Shown here one piece after another: positions 12,773 to 12,864 of a DNA stretch of 12,864 nt (position 1 is its first letter; every line of letters starts with the position of its first letter). Origin of the DNA: an uncultured Bacteroidota bacterium (GTDB lineage: Bacteria; Bacteroidota; Bacteroidia; Chitinophagales; Chitinophagaceae); contig CAMLEX010000050.1 in NCBI GenBank assembly GCA_946479055.1, positions 1 through 12,864 of the forward strand. Direction: 5' to 3'. A program made the position numbers and the translations under genes. Under the pieces are notes generated by a model, which was not told the DNA's origin, did not search any database, and saw nothing but the letters and a program-made list of their open reading frames with translations.

Positions 12773-12864
12773 CTATTGAGGTTGTTTAGTAGTTTCTGGT
12801 GTCTTTTTGGACTTGAATAGCGTACGATTGTGGTTATAGGCTTTAGTTCCCGTTATTGTAAGAA
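12773..12864 (-). CDS. C-terminal tail of a gene cut by the right edge (possible)
   Basis: On the - strand a frame open from the window edge to TAG (12773-12775) encodes 29 residues, including TKAYNHNRTLFKSKKTPETT and ending KQPQ. The polar, Lys/Thr/Pro-rich character is typical of a disordered protein C-terminus. Twenty-nine codons are too few to prove coding. The stop lies six bases from the outer end of repeat copy 2, so on this strand the repeat would directly follow the gene. No function can be proposed. Confidence 0.35.
   Translation of the reverse strand, partial: LTITGTKAYNHNRTLFKSKKTPETTKQPQ

Overview
The window looks like the chromosome of a Bacteroidota bacterium, probably close to the Chitinophagaceae. 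The reasons are mostly absent Shine-Dalgarno sequences, moderate-to-low GC, short degenerate word repeats in nearly every spacer, and a lipoprotein of a kind common in that phylum. The assignment is an inference from style, not a match.

Region 1 (1-10179) is the distal part of a proton-pumping NADH:quinone oxidoreductase (complex I) operon, all on the + strand and in canonical order: nuoG (5' end cut by the window edge), nuoH, nuoI, nuoJ, nuoK, nuoL, nuoM, nuoN. NuoG and NuoI carry iron-sulfur clusters of the peripheral arm. NuoH joins that arm to the membrane and forms the quinone site. NuoJ and NuoK form the proximal membrane arm, and NuoL, NuoM and NuoN are the three antiporter-like pumps. 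NuoG keeps the extra N7 cluster motif, and NuoG, H, I and J resemble the E. coli-type enzyme. All reading frames are intact. nuoJ must start at TTG.

The nuo spacers are unusually long for one operon (about 70-205 bp). They are filled with 7- or 8-nt-period degenerate word arrays of several families. Several arrays run into the coding sequence and supply the stop codon (nuoG, nuoJ, nuoL, nuoM) or surround the start (nuoJ). One family occurs as a perfect 20-nt inverted pair bracketing nuoM.

Region 2 (10180-11653) holds two divergent chromosomal genes: a small helical HEAT-like protein on the - strand, convergent with nuoN, and a predicted lipoprotein of the SAM hydroxide adenosyltransferase (DUF62) family with its Asp-Arg-His triad intact.

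Region 3 (11654-12864) is accessory in character. It starts with a long hairpin overlapping the stop codon of the DUF62 gene. It then holds three copies (two direct, one inverted) of a modular repeat of roughly 120-150 bp, which I do not recognise, around a hypothetical membrane-anchored protein gene. Two copies are head to head and form a 29-bp almost perfect palindrome. A convergent - strand ORF and the tail of another - strand gene at the right edge complete the region. No integrase, transposase, tRNA, rRNA or CRISPR array is visible.
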